From contig NZ_JAJRCG010000010.1 of assembly GCF_028679125.1 (NCBI RefSeq), positions 18,809 to 82,808 on the forward strand: a DNA stretch of 64,000 nt, in the 5' to 3' direction. This document shows positions 44,248 to 53,530 of this stretch, piece by piece. The notes beneath the pieces were generated by a model. The model saw only the letters and a program-made list of their open reading frames with translations, was not told the DNA's origin and did no database searches. Position 1 is the stretch's first letter, and each line of letters opens with the position of its first letter. The position numbers and the translations under genes are program-made. Source of the DNA: Methanoregula sp. (GTDB lineage: Archaea; Halobacteriota; Methanomicrobia; Methanomicrobiales; Methanospirillaceae).

Positions 44248-45213
44248 TTATTTTTTCGTCACTGTATACACGATAACGGCGAATACGAAGATCATGCCGA
44301 GAATCAGCAGGGTGTCGAGTCCCTTCGGGAGCGGAACATCATCCATCACGAGGATTGGTGTGGGAGATGGTGGTACCGGTGTTGTTTCTCCCCGGACGGA
44401 GAATAGTGCAGTGCCGGTACCGGTTGAATTGGTTATTGTCCAGCCAACGGAAATATTGTAGTTACCCGGTTCAAGGCCGGGTTCGTCCAGCACATAACTC
44501 CAGCGGTTCAGGCTGCTGCCGGAGAGAACGGGGATTTTTTTCGATGTAACGGGATTATTCGTGTCAGCGTTCCGGATCTCTGCCACGAGCAGGTCATCCG
44601 TCCCCATATTGGTAGTGCCGGTGATCCGGATCTGGTTTCCTGAAATCTTGTCGGGCAGGCGCGATCCGGATGCAGGGATGATCTCATTGAAGTGGACCGC
44701 GGGCTCCTCCACGAAGAAATATTCCGTCAGGAAGGTATCGTCAACGCCCTGGAGGATGGCTGATGAGGTCAGCGCGTGGGTCTCTTCTTCGACATTGCCT
44801 TTGAGATTCTTTTCGGAACCGAACCGCGCGATGATCTTCCCCCGGTTCATGAGGGTGATATTGCCGGTACTGTCATGACCGGATTCGATCTCCATCGTAC
44901 CCGAGGGCCCCGGATCCTGGAACACGATGGCATACTGACCGCTGGAAAATTTCATCGTCTCGGTGGATTTGAACAGGAGGGAAAAATTCCCATGACGATC
45001 CGGGGCAACGGTCCTGACCTCAAAGTGATCCCTGCCGATGACCCAGAGGGCAACCGTGCCATTGACCGCGCCCGTACCGCTGACAGAAAAAGTATCCCCC
45101 TTGGTGATGATCTGCGGGGTGCTTGCGCTGTAATAGACAGCAGCTGCTGCCGGCAGTGCCAGGCATGCGGCACAGATGAGTATGACCATGATGGCCGCCC
45201 GTCCGGATTTCAT
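44248..45213 (-). CDS. DUF3821-like membrane-anchored surface protein
   Basis: A 321-residue protein with a signal peptide (about residues 1-25), an extracytoplasmic part starting YYSASTPQIITKGDTFSVSGTG (typical of methanogen DUF3821 proteins, seen as QIITKGDTFSVSGTG), and a C-terminal membrane helix (about 295-317) ending in TKK. The body has beta-sandwich periodicity (for example GNYNISVGWTITNSTG). It is probably a cell-surface protein that uses the final helix as anchor. The ATG at 45213 starts the signal peptide. Function is unknown. Confidence 0.75.
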   Translation of the reverse strand: MKSGRAAIMVILICAACLALPAAAAVYYSASTPQIITKGDTFSVSGTGAVNGTVALWVIGRDHFEVRTVAPDRHGNFSLLFKSTETMKFSSGQYAIVFQDPGPSGTMEIESGHDSTGNITLMNRGKIIARFGSEKNLKGNVEEETHALTSSAILQGVDDTFLTEYFFVEEPAVHFNEIIPASGSRLPDKISGNQIRITGTTNMGTDDLLVAEIRNADTNNPVTSKKIPVLSGSSLNRWSYVLDEPGLEPGNYNISVGWTITNSTGTGTALFSVRGETTPVPPSPTPILVMDDVPLPKGLDTLLILGMIFVFAVIVYTVTKK

Positions 45214-45299
45214 GCAGTTCCACCCCGCTGGATACTGATCCGTGTACTGTTGGCGGTTATACGTTTTCGGGTTCGTCATGGCGTGATTGAGGGGATCAT

Positions 45300-46019
45300 C
45301 TACTTCTTCATGAACCCGAGCACACCCTTCTTTTTTGCCTGTCGCTCTCCTGGTGAACCGGAATATTCGTCTGAACCGGAGGGGGATTTTTTGTAATCCT
45401 TCAGTTCGTCGGCGATCAACGGGAGGTGGGAGTACTTTTTGGGTGGCACGCGAACCTGCGGTGCCCGGTATTCCGGTTCTGCAGGTGCAGTCGGGGGATA
45501 CGCGTACGGGTCTTCCATTGGTGCAGGAACCCCGGTGTCATATGCCTGGCTTCCGTCGCTCCAGGGATCCCAGTTCGTGGCGGGCTCTTCGGGTACCGGT
45601 AGTGGCGTACGCTTCTTTGCGATGACCGTAGTTGGAGCCGGGGCAGGCGGCTGCACGGTAGTATAAAGCGATGATCCGCACCGGTTGCAGAAGACGGCCT
45701 GGTTGTCATCAGGAATGGGAAATCCGCAGCCGGGACAGACCGCAGGTTGCTCAAACGTGGTGCCGCACCGGGTACAGAATTTCGAGTTTTCATCGATTGC
45801 CGGGTTCCCGCAGGTGGGGCAGGTGATGCTCTTTTTGATCATCGGTCCGCCGCACTTGTCGCAGAATTGCGCCTCTGGATCGGCAACCATTGCGCCGCAT
45901 GTACTGCAGACCGGGAATTGCGGTTCCGGCTCATCGATGATTGCCGATCCGCACCGGTTGCAGAACTTCGACTCCCCGTCGGGAGCAGGAATACCACAGC
46001 TGCCGCATTTTCTGGCCAT
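45300..46019 (-). CDS. Protein with four tandem zinc ribbons
   Basis: A 239-residue protein. Four consecutive zinc ribbons of the form CxxCG...FCxxCG occupy residues about 4-125 (CGSCG/CNRCG, CSTCG/CDKCG, CPTCG/CTRCG, CPGCG/CNRCG). The rest is a Pro/Ala/Tyr-rich, probably disordered region, ending in a basic KKKGVLGFMKK. There is no membrane segment. Such ribbons usually mediate protein or nucleic-acid contacts. The ATG at 46019 was chosen because it begins two residues before the first ribbon. It is divergent from recQ. Confidence 0.8.
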   Translation of the reverse strand: MARKCGSCGIPAPDGESKFCNRCGSAIIDEPEPQFPVCSTCGAMVADPEAQFCDKCGGPMIKKSITCPTCGNPAIDENSKFCTRCGTTFEQPAVCPGCGFPIPDDNQAVFCNRCGSSLYTTVQPPAPAPTTVIAKKRTPLPVPEEPATNWDPWSDGSQAYDTGVPAPMEDPYAYPPTAPAEPEYRAPQVRVPPKKYSHLPLIADELKDYKKSPSGSDEYSGSPGERQAKKKGVLGFMKK

Positions 46020-46195
46020 ATTCTTCCTTAGTGCATTTATGGGGCACGGGCATAAACCCTGTGGTTCCGGTGGAGATGTCGGCCGGTCGGGATATCGGAA
46101 CATTGCCCTCTCCAAAGGATTCTTCCCGCTCCCTGTCGTACCATTATCCGGTTATTTTCCTGTCAGTTCATACTGGCATTCTCCGGGAGAACGTT

Positions 46196-47983
46196 ATGGT
46201 CAGTACGGGTGAACTTCTGTACAAATACTGGGGCTCGTCTGCCTTCCTGCCGCACCAGGAGGAGATCATCGCGTCTGTCCTCGATGGCCACGATACCCTT
46301 GCAATTATGGCAACGGGCGGTGGCAAGTCGCTCTGCTACCAGTTGCCCGCCCTGTATCTTTCCGGGCTCACACTCGTTGTCTCTCCCCTGATCTCGCTGA
46401 TGAAGGATCAGGTTGACGACCTCCAGGCCCGGGGTATCCCTGCTGCGGCATTCAACAGCATGCTCGATTACCGCGAGCGGGTCCGGATCGAGGCTGGACT
46501 TATTGATGGAAGTCTGCGGCTCCTCTTTATCTCCCCGGAAAAATGCATGCAGCCGAATTTCCTTACCCTGATCTCATCGGCCCCGGTCCGGCTGATTGCA
46601 ATCGATGAGGCCCACTGTATCTCGGAATGGGGCCACAATTTCCGGCCGGAGTACCGGCAGCTCTCCCAGCTCCGGAAACAGTTCCCGGGCGTCCCCGTCA
46701 TTGCGCTGACCGCAACCGCTGTCCCTGAGGTCAGACGGGATATCCGGCAGCAGCTGCTGCTTGACGGCGCCCGGGAATTCATCGGCAGCTTCAACCGCAC
46801 CAATCTCCGGTACCGTGTCGTCCAGAAGAAGAACCCGCTGGTCTTCCTGCTGGACTATCTCGGGCAGCACCGCGAGGACTCCGGGATCGTCTACTGCCTC
46901 TCCAAGAAGGAGACCGAGGAGGTGGCAGGGGAACTCAAAAAGAGGGGTTTTTCCGCGCTCGCGTACCATGCGGGGCTCCCGAAGCAGAAGCGTGAAGAGG
47001 TTCAGGATGCGTTCATCCGGGACCGGGTCCAGGTGGTCTGCGCCACGGTCGCGTTCGGGATGGGCATCGACAAGCCGGACGTGCGGTTCGTGATCCACTA
47101 CGACCTGCCCAAGACCCTTGAAGGATATTACCAGGAGACGGGACGGGCGGGGCGCGACGGCCAGTACAGCGAGTGTATCCTGCTCTACAGCCGGGGGGAC
47201 TATGCACGGGTACGCTCAATGCTCGAACACGACGATACCGGGAGCCAGCACCTGCGGATTGCCTTAAAGAAACTCCAGGACATGGCGGAGTACTGCGAGA
47301 CAACCGGCTGCCGGCGGAAATTCCTGCTCTCGTACTTCGGGGAGGAGTACCAGGAGGAGAACTGTGGGTCGTGCGATACCTGCGATCATCCCCCGGACAC
47401 GGTGGACTGCACGGATGCAGCCCGGATGATTGCTTCCTGCGTAAAGCAGCTGCCCCAGAGTTTCGGGATTGAACTCATCTCTGACGTGCTCCGGGGTTCG
47501 AAGAGCGCGAAGATCCAGGAGTACGGCCTTTCCACCCTTGCCACGTACGGGACCGGGAAAAAGTTCAGCAAGGCGCAGTATCGCACGTGGATAAACGAGC
47601 TGGCCCGGCAGGGTTTCCTTGCCCGTGCGGGTGACAAGTACCCGGTGATACGATGTACCCCCAGGACCGATGAGCTCATAAAAGGCCGCTGCCGGGTGAT
47701 GCTTCCGGTGCCTGAACCCGGCCCGGTGAAGAGTGCAGTAAAGCCGGTGGTTTCCCTCACCCCAAAAGATGAAGATTGTTTCCGGCGCTTAAGGGCACTG
47801 CGGAAGGAGATTGCGGATACCAATGGCGTGCCGCCCTACATGATCTTTCCCGACCGGAGCCTGCAGGAGATGGCGGTTGCCCGGCCTGCGAACCTGGCCG
47901 CGTTCGGAGCGCTCTTTGGCGTGGGCGAGTTCAAGCGGGAAAAATTCGGGCCGGCATTCCTTGAGGAGATACAGCGGGAATAA
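46196..47983 (+). CDS. recQ: ATP-dependent DNA helicase RecQ
   Basis: A 595-residue superfamily 2 helicase. Motifs visible are FLPHQEEII (motif 0), MATGGGKSLCYQ (Walker A, motif I, about residues 37-48), DEAHC (motif II, about 139-143), ALTATA (motif III), AYHAGL and VVCATVAFGMGIDKPDVRFVIHY (motifs IV-V), and QETGRAGRDG (motif VI, about 315-324). A RecQ-Ct zinc-binding region follows (CRRKFLLSYFGEEY...CGSCDTC, about 367-395), then a winged helix and an HRDC-like end (about 520-590). The ATG at 46196 has GGGAGA at good spacing. Confidence 0.96.
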   Translation: MVSTGELLYKYWGSSAFLPHQEEIIASVLDGHDTLAIMATGGGKSLCYQLPALYLSGLTLVVSPLISLMKDQVDDLQARGIPAAAFNSMLDYRERVRIEAGLIDGSLRLLFISPEKCMQPNFLTLISSAPVRLIAIDEAHCISEWGHNFRPEYRQLSQLRKQFPGVPVIALTATAVPEVRRDIRQQLLLDGAREFIGSFNRTNLRYRVVQKKNPLVFLLDYLGQHREDSGIVYCLSKKETEEVAGELKKRGFSALAYHAGLPKQKREEVQDAFIRDRVQVVCATVAFGMGIDKPDVRFVIHYDLPKTLEGYYQETGRAGRDGQYSECILLYSRGDYARVRSMLEHDDTGSQHLRIALKKLQDMAEYCETTGCRRKFLLSYFGEEYQEENCGSCDTCDHPPDTVDCTDAARMIASCVKQLPQSFGIELISDVLRGSKSAKIQEYGLSTLATYGTGKKFSKAQYRTWINELARQGFLARAGDKYPVIRCTPRTDELIKGRCRVMLPVPEPGPVKSAVKPVVSLTPKDEDCFRRLRALRKEIADTNGVPPYMIFPDRSLQEMAVARPANLAAFGALFGVGEFKREKFGPAFLEEIQRE

Positions 47984-48166
47984 CCCATCGGTAATTTTCA
48001 GACGCATACGGCTATCGGCAGACGGACGTATTTCAGCATGAAATCGTTCCCCCTCGGTATCCCTGGCGTGGTACCTTACGGGGCACCCCGAATCTGCCTG
48101 ATCCCCGCAGATATGCTCCTGCCGTAAAAGAAGGGCATATGAGGATCCAGCGCTAAGGGAATGATC

Positions 48167-48475
48167 ATGAAGTATACGGCGCGGCACATTCAGCGTTTTC
48201 TCGAACAGGGTAAGATAGATGCAACCCTCTGGAAGAACGACTTCCCCCTGCTGTTGCCAACCCAGGTGCCAGCCTGCGAGGACTGCGGGGAGTTTAAGGA
48301 CAAGACATGCCCCGGTGGGAAGAACCCGGTCGAATGTTTTCTCGATAAGGCTGCGGCCCCGGTTCCTGATGACGGGGAACACAAAAGGAAGAAACGCGAT
48401 CCGATGCTGGGTCTCGGGGCAAAGGGCCCTGCTGCCCGGGGAACAGCGCTCCCCCGGGACCAGTCCAAGCAGTGA
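48167..48475 (+). CDS. Small protein with Cys-rich centre, unknown function
   Basis: A 102-residue protein. The first 35 residues are helical (YTARHIQRFLEQGKIDATLW). Four cysteines in CEDCGEFKDKTCPGG and VECF (about residues 36-59) could bind a metal or cluster. The C-terminal 40 residues are Lys/Pro/Ala-rich and probably disordered. The ATG at 48167 is favoured over 48161 because AAGGGA is six bases before it and directly abuts the earlier ATG. It follows recQ by about 180 bases. No family is recognised. Confidence 0.65.
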   Translation: MKYTARHIQRFLEQGKIDATLWKNDFPLLLPTQVPACEDCGEFKDKTCPGGKNPVECFLDKAAAPVPDDGEHKRKKRDPMLGLGAKGPAARGTALPRDQSKQ

Positions 48476-48505
48476 GCCGGTGCAGGGCCGCGGGCGTGGC
48501 CCCGG

Positions 48506-49675
48506 TTATTCGCGCACCGTGATGTCCCGGGCAATCCCCAGGATAGCCGGCGCACCCAGGTAGACAACGATATCAACGAAAAATTCGCAGGGTCGCTCGC
48601 GCCCGTCCTTTGTTATGAGCCGTGCGATAAACCCGGACGGGACGTTACGGCCTGCCATCCTCTCGTTTGCCTGTTTTATCAGGAGATTCCGATCGTCGGG
48701 GTGGAGAAGGTCCCAGAGCCGGATTGCCATGAGTTCGTCATACGGGTACCCGGTGATCTCCTGCGCCCGACGGTTCACAAAGAGGAGCCGGTTATCCCGG
48801 TGGATATAGATGGCATCCTGGCTGTGTTCGACCACCAGCCGGTATTTCTCCTCGCTTGCCCGGAGCGCTTCCTCTGCTGACCGTATGCCGGAGATATCGC
48901 GGAGCGATTCGATTGCACCGGCAACCCTGTTCTGGCGGTCGTAGAGCAGCCGTGCGGTTATCATGAGTATGCGGGGTCTGCCATCCGGGGGGAAAACTCT
49001 GGACTCCCCGGTCAGGATCCCACCGTTGCGGCTGAAATGGGTATAGTGCTGCGCCAGCACCTCGTCAGGTTCGGCTATCATATCGATCAGGCTAAGCCTG
49101 CGTTCGCCATGGATGGGGATTGAGTAATCGTGATTGCCTTTCCCCAGCATCGCGTCTGCGGGCACCCCTGTCATCTCCACGATGGCGCGGTTCCAGGCAA
49201 TTACCTGTCCGTCCCTGTCGATAGCGAAGGTGGCATCGGGGAGGAAGTTGATGATATCAGCAAGACGTTTCTCCGACTCCACGAGACGGGATTCAGCCTG
49301 CCTTCGGGCGATCGCCTGGCGGATCTTGTGGGCAAGTTCGGCATACTGTGCTTTGACATCCCCTCCCTTCTGGAGATAGAAGTCAGCTCCGTTGTTGATC
49401 GCCTGGATCACGATCTCTTCCCGGCCACGGCCGGTGAACAGGATAAAGGGAAGGTCGCCGTGCTTTCTGCGGACGGCTTTCAGGAATGCAATCCCGTCCA
49501 TCTCCGGCATCTGGAAATCTGAGACAATCGCATCGCAATCCTGTATTTCGGTGGACTGGAGTGCCTCCTCTGCGGAGGTCTGGGTGATCACTCTGAATTC
49601 CGCTGATTTTTCAAGAAAAATCCGGCCGGTGACGAGAAGATCCGGCTCGTCATCCACATAGAGAACTGTAAACAT
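48506..49675 (-). CDS. Response-regulator/PAS protein (REC-PAS-PAS) without kinase domain
   Basis: A 389-residue signalling protein. The N-terminal REC domain (about residues 1-118) has the acidic pocket DDEPD (8-12), the phospho-acceptor Asp in DAIVSDFQMPEMDG (about 53), Thr at LFTGRG and Lys at LQKGG. PAS domain 1 (about 135-260) and PAS domain 2 (about 270-388) follow, the latter with DAIYIHRDNRLLFVNRRAQEITGY. It ends after the second PAS, so there is no histidine kinase or DNA-binding output. It probably passes signals through protein contacts, as is common for methanogen REC-PAS proteins. No partner kinase lies nearby. Confidence 0.9.
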   Translation of the reverse strand: MFTVLYVDDEPDLLVTGRIFLEKSAEFRVITQTSAEEALQSTEIQDCDAIVSDFQMPEMDGIAFLKAVRRKHGDLPFILFTGRGREEIVIQAINNGADFYLQKGGDVKAQYAELAHKIRQAIARRQAESRLVESEKRLADIINFLPDATFAIDRDGQVIAWNRAIVEMTGVPADAMLGKGNHDYSIPIHGERRLSLIDMIAEPDEVLAQHYTHFSRNGGILTGESRVFPPDGRPRILMITARLLYDRQNRVAGAIESLRDISGIRSAEEALRASEEKYRLVVEHSQDAIYIHRDNRLLFVNRRAQEITGYPYDELMAIRLWDLLHPDDRNLLIKQANERMAGRNVPSGFIARLITKDGRERPCEFFVDIVVYLGAPAILGIARDITVRE

Positions 49676-49930
49676 CCGCCGGCACTCCCTCCATTCAATC
49701 GCTTTTTTACAGAATTAATGTGTCGGGAAATTTGCCCGGTCCGTTGCATCCCGTCTCATCCGGGTTCCGGCAGGATGACAGCACGGTATTAGTTTCCTTA
49801 TTGAGGGATGCCAAATCCGATTACGACCTCCTTGTTACATAAACCCGCCGGCAGTTTATTGGAAAAATACCGATGAATTATACCACAATTCCCGTCCAGT
49901 GCCGGAAACTTATGGCAGGGTCGAACATGT

Positions 49931-49939
49931 GATATAAAT
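49931..49939 (+). promoter_or_regulatory. TATA-like box upstream of the exoribonuclease gene
   Basis: GATATAAAT lies about 33-41 bases before the start codon, implying a short leader. The rest of the 296-base gap from 49676 shows no gene, repeat or RNA that can be supported. Confidence 0.45.
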
Positions 49940-49971
49940 GAAGAACCGAACACTTGCCTAGGACATCAGCC

Positions 49972-51465
49972 ATGAGCAGAACACCCCGGTTAAAACGAGG
50001 CCGCCCTTCCATCGACATGGTGGCCATTGCATGGGAAGCCATGAAGAATTATGGGTTCAAACCCCAGTTCGGGAATGCCGTGATGCGGGAGGTGAGTGCG
50101 ATTGACGCGGATGACCGCACATGGCCACGGTATGACATCAAAGACCACCGTTCCCTGCTCTGGTCATCCATTGACAATTTCGACTCAATGGACCTTGACC
50201 AGATGGAGTACTGCGAGAAGGAAGCAAATGGCGAGATTCATGTGCAGGTCGCCATCGCGGATGTGGATATCCGGGTGCCCAAAGACTCCCGGATCGACCG
50301 GCATGCAGCCAATAACGGGGCTTCGATATATCTCGATGTTGTCACCTTCCCCATGCTTCCTTTGAAACTCTCGGCAGGGATCACCTCCCTCCTGCCCGGG
50401 AAGGACTGCCCTGCCATGGTCGTGGATTACTGGGTACCTGCCGATGGCAACATCCGCTACGGCAGCATCCGTAGGGCGCTCGTGGCGAATAAGGCCAAAC
50501 TGGTGTATGAGCAGGTGGGCGCCTGGCTTGAAGGGACCGGGCCGGAACCGGAGCGTGTCAGGTCGGTGCCCGGGCTTTCGGAACAGGTCCGTCTCCAGCA
50601 CGAGGCTGCTGTGCGACTGCGGCAGAACCGGACCGGACAGGGCTCTCTGGACCTTGAGACGATCGAGGCACAGGCTATCTACGAGAATGGCACCGTCAAG
50701 GAACTGCTGGTCGTGGAGATGAACGCGGCCCGCTCCCTCATCGAGGAGTTCATGGTTGCGGCGAACCGGACCATGATGGCGTTCCTCTCCGATGCGGGAA
50801 TCCCCCGGATCGAGCGTATTGTCCGCACACCGAAGAACTGGGACGGGATCGTGCTCGTTGCCGCCGCTCTTGGCAAGGATCTTCCGTCACAGCCCGATGT
50901 GCAGGCACTCTCGCGGTTTCTGACTGCCCAGCGCGAGGCAGATCCCGAACGGTTCCCCGATCTCTCCCTCACGGTGGTCAAGCTGATGGGCCCCGGCGAG
51001 TACGCGATGCTCCAGCCCGGAAGCTCGCCGATCGGGCACTTCGCCCTCGCGGTCACCGATTACACCCATGGTACCGCCCCGAACCGGCGTTACGCGGATC
51101 TCGTCATCCAGCGGCTCATCAAATCCGTTCTCGACAAGAAGCCGAGCCCCTATACGGTGCAGGAACTCGAAGATATCTGCCTCTGGCTGACCAACCAGGA
51201 GAAGCAGTCCAAGAAAGCCGAGCGGTTCATGCGCAAGGCAGCGGCAGCCGTGCTGCTGGGCGATAAGATTGGCGAAACGTTTGTGGGGCTTGTCACCGGT
51301 GCATCCATAAAAGGGACGTACGTCCGGCTTTCGACCCCACCGGCCGAAGGCAGGATCACGGAAGGCGGGCAAACCCTCCGGGTCGGCCAGAAGATCCGCG
51401 TCCGTCTGCTCAGTACGGATCCCCACCGTGGCTACATTGACTTTGCCTATCTCGGAGACGTGTAA
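49972..51465 (+). CDS. RNase II/R-family 3'-5' exoribonuclease
   Basis: A 497-residue RNB-domain protein. The acidic active-site region is VAIADVDIRVPKDSRID (about residues 89-105), with the Asp residues of the RNB motif. DVVTFPMLPLKLS and the later YTHGTAPNRRYADLVIQRLI (about 363-382) are typical RNB blocks. A C-terminal S1-like beta-barrel (about 425-495) follows, but N-terminal cold-shock domains are lacking. This RNB-plus-S1 architecture is short for the family. RNB enzymes are patchily distributed in archaea. The ATG at 49972 was preferred over a TTG 18 bases upstream. Confidence 0.9.
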   Translation: MSRTPRLKRGRPSIDMVAIAWEAMKNYGFKPQFGNAVMREVSAIDADDRTWPRYDIKDHRSLLWSSIDNFDSMDLDQMEYCEKEANGEIHVQVAIADVDIRVPKDSRIDRHAANNGASIYLDVVTFPMLPLKLSAGITSLLPGKDCPAMVVDYWVPADGNIRYGSIRRALVANKAKLVYEQVGAWLEGTGPEPERVRSVPGLSEQVRLQHEAAVRLRQNRTGQGSLDLETIEAQAIYENGTVKELLVVEMNAARSLIEEFMVAANRTMMAFLSDAGIPRIERIVRTPKNWDGIVLVAAALGKDLPSQPDVQALSRFLTAQREADPERFPDLSLTVVKLMGPGEYAMLQPGSSPIGHFALAVTDYTHGTAPNRRYADLVIQRLIKSVLDKKPSPYTVQELEDICLWLTNQEKQSKKAERFMRKAAAAVLLGDKIGETFVGLVTGASIKGTYVRLSTPPAEGRITEGGQTLRVGQKIRVRLLSTDPHRGYIDFAYLGDV

Positions 51466-51512
51466 GGTCTCGTTCCCGGTGATCCCGGGATTTTTTTAAG
51501 GAAGTCCTGACA

Positions 51513-53528
51513 CTACCGTGAGAAGAGACGTTTACTGATGGCCTGGATATCCTGTCGGATCGCCTCTTCCACTGCACTCTCGAAGATCCGGTAGTCTGCC
51601 TTTGCCTGTGCCAGCTCCTGCGCTCTCTTCTCGACCGATGGACGGAGCATGACCCGTTTCTTGCTTACATCCTGCTGGATCCGTGACAGCCGTGCGATTC
51701 CCTGCACCAGTTCCCGCTCAACGGGCCGCATCTGGGGCTGGAAACGGTGGACGAGCGCCCGGATCTCCGATCGCTCAACGCCCTTGCTGGGATCGTACAG
51801 GAACACCTTCTCAAGCCGCTCCCGCCATGCGATAAGTTCCCCGGTAATCCCCGGGTCCAGCCGGGGGATACGCCGCAGGGCTGACGGTGTCACGTCTGCT
51901 GCGGAGACGATCCCTCCCGCCTTCAGGGTGGCAAGCAGCCCGCCCCCGAGCCGGGGCAGCGTAGTCCGGTCAACCGGCTGCGTTTTTAAGAACTGGTTCA
52001 TCTGACGTTCCCGCACCGATCCCTCAAGCGCCAGAAGACCGCTCCGGTACTGCCGGTCGATATCCTCATAGGCATTCCGGAGATCCTTCAGGCGGTTCAA
52101 CTGGGTAAGGAACGCCTCGTCGCCCGCCTCCTCCGTCCATTTCCGGCTCCAGAGCCGCCACATGTACCCGGCCGTATCCAGTGCAGCCCACCGCTGCTTC
52201 CTCTCCTTATCCTCAATCCCCGGGAGGAAGAAGAGGGCAATGGCGATGATACCCAGGAGAAGGATCTCAAGGGGATCGGTGATCACCTCAATGATTGCGA
52301 ACACCAGGCAACTGAGGGCAATAGTCACCCCGATGACCTGACGGAACTTACGGAATGCGAGCGAACGTCGTACCGCCGGCACAAGCGGGGCAGGGCGCAA
52401 CCGGTACAGGTCCGGGGTGATCACCGGGATGGGCCCCGGAGGATGGATCGCCTCCACCTTCTGCCATTCCCGCCGGAGATCGATCTTTGTGATGGTGTCT
52501 GCGGAAAGGAAGATCAACACTCCCGATGTCTCCTCCAGACGGCACCACGGGCAGGACGAGAGGCCGACATAGTAATGGTGAACCGCGTCGGACTGGCAGC
52601 GCCGGAGCTTGCCCTCAAAGGGATCCAGCACATCCCACCAATCACCTGCCGTAGGGCGGCCGCCATTTTTTGTCCCGGATTCGGCAAAGGCCAGTTCGAA
52701 AAGTTCGGCAATATGGCCCGGTATGATGGCAGGGCCGACAGAATTGGGCGGGGGCGCCATGGATCTCTGGCCTGCGTTCCTGCCGTACGCGAACCGGAAC
52801 TCGGCAATTGCCTTATCGAGAGGCATGTCCTCTTTCCCTGAATATACTCCGGAGAAGGGGTGGCGGCCGAGGAAGAGGAGCTGGAAGATCAGGATCGCGA
52901 GCCCGAAGTTGTCATGGTTGGCCGATCGCGCGAGCCGGAAGTTTGTGGACTTCTGAAGTTCCGGCGGTGTGAACTGTGCAACGCCCACCTCGCAGTAATA
53001 CAGGCAGTCATCTGACCTGACCTGGAACGAGTCGCAGTCGATGAGGCGGACGCAGGCCTTGTCGCTGACAAGGATGTTGCCCTCGTTGACATCCCCGATC
53101 ACGTACCCGTACTTGTGGATTACGTAGAATGCTGCCGCGAGGTTCTTGGCGGCCCGGACAAGGAACCGCCAGTCCGCGTGAGGGAAGGTCTCTTTCCGGT
53201 GCGTTGGCCCGTAGACCTTGTGGATCGGCTCGGCGTCGGCGATCCGCGGCATCAGGAACCCGACCACCGGGCCACCCGACCGGGTAGAGAGCACGTCCGT
53301 GGGCCACGCCGAGATGCCCTTCAGTTCATCGTTGCATCCCCGTGCCATCAGCCGGAGTTTCTCCTGCTTCTGCACATCGAGCGGCTTGTGGTACACCTTT
53401 GCAACGGTCGTATCCGGTGATGTCAGGAGTTCGAAGACGTCCCCTTCGCCACCGCTCCCGATGCGTTTGCCCAGACGTATGGAATTGCCGTGGCTGTCGA
53501 GAAAGTGGGTGAGGGGAACGGTGACCAT
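51513..53528 (-). CDS. TerY-P-type protein kinase with zinc-ribbon, membrane and HhH segments
   Basis: A 671-residue protein. The N-terminal kinase domain (about residues 15-300) has GSGGEGDVFEL (nucleotide loop), the ATP-contacting Lys in TVAKVYHKP, the catalytic loop GDVNEGNILV and the metal loop LIDCDSFQV, which replaces DFG. A C-x5-HHY...CPWC ribbon follows (about 315-330). Two membrane helices lie at about 395-440. The C-terminal region has long charged helices and a helix-hairpin-helix around IVSAADVTPSALRRIPRLD. The order kinase, ribbon, HhH matches the kinase of TerY-phosphorylation triads. It starts two bases after the PP2C stop. Confidence 0.85.
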   Translation of the reverse strand: MVTVPLTHFLDSHGNSIRLGKRIGSGGEGDVFELLTSPDTTVAKVYHKPLDVQKQEKLRLMARGCNDELKGISAWPTDVLSTRSGGPVVGFLMPRIADAEPIHKVYGPTHRKETFPHADWRFLVRAAKNLAAAFYVIHKYGYVIGDVNEGNILVSDKACVRLIDCDSFQVRSDDCLYYCEVGVAQFTPPELQKSTNFRLARSANHDNFGLAILIFQLLFLGRHPFSGVYSGKEDMPLDKAIAEFRFAYGRNAGQRSMAPPPNSVGPAIIPGHIAELFELAFAESGTKNGGRPTAGDWWDVLDPFEGKLRRCQSDAVHHYYVGLSSCPWCRLEETSGVLIFLSADTITKIDLRREWQKVEAIHPPGPIPVITPDLYRLRPAPLVPAVRRSLAFRKFRQVIGVTIALSCLVFAIIEVITDPLEILLLGIIAIALFFLPGIEDKERKQRWAALDTAGYMWRLWSRKWTEEAGDEAFLTQLNRLKDLRNAYEDIDRQYRSGLLALEGSVRERQMNQFLKTQPVDRTTLPRLGGGLLATLKAGGIVSAADVTPSALRRIPRLDPGITGELIAWRERLEKVFLYDPSKGVERSEIRALVHRFQPQMRPVERELVQGIARLSRIQQDVSKKRVMLRPSVEKRAQELAQAKADYRIFESAVEEAIRQDIQAISKRLFSR

Positions 53529-53530
53529 GA

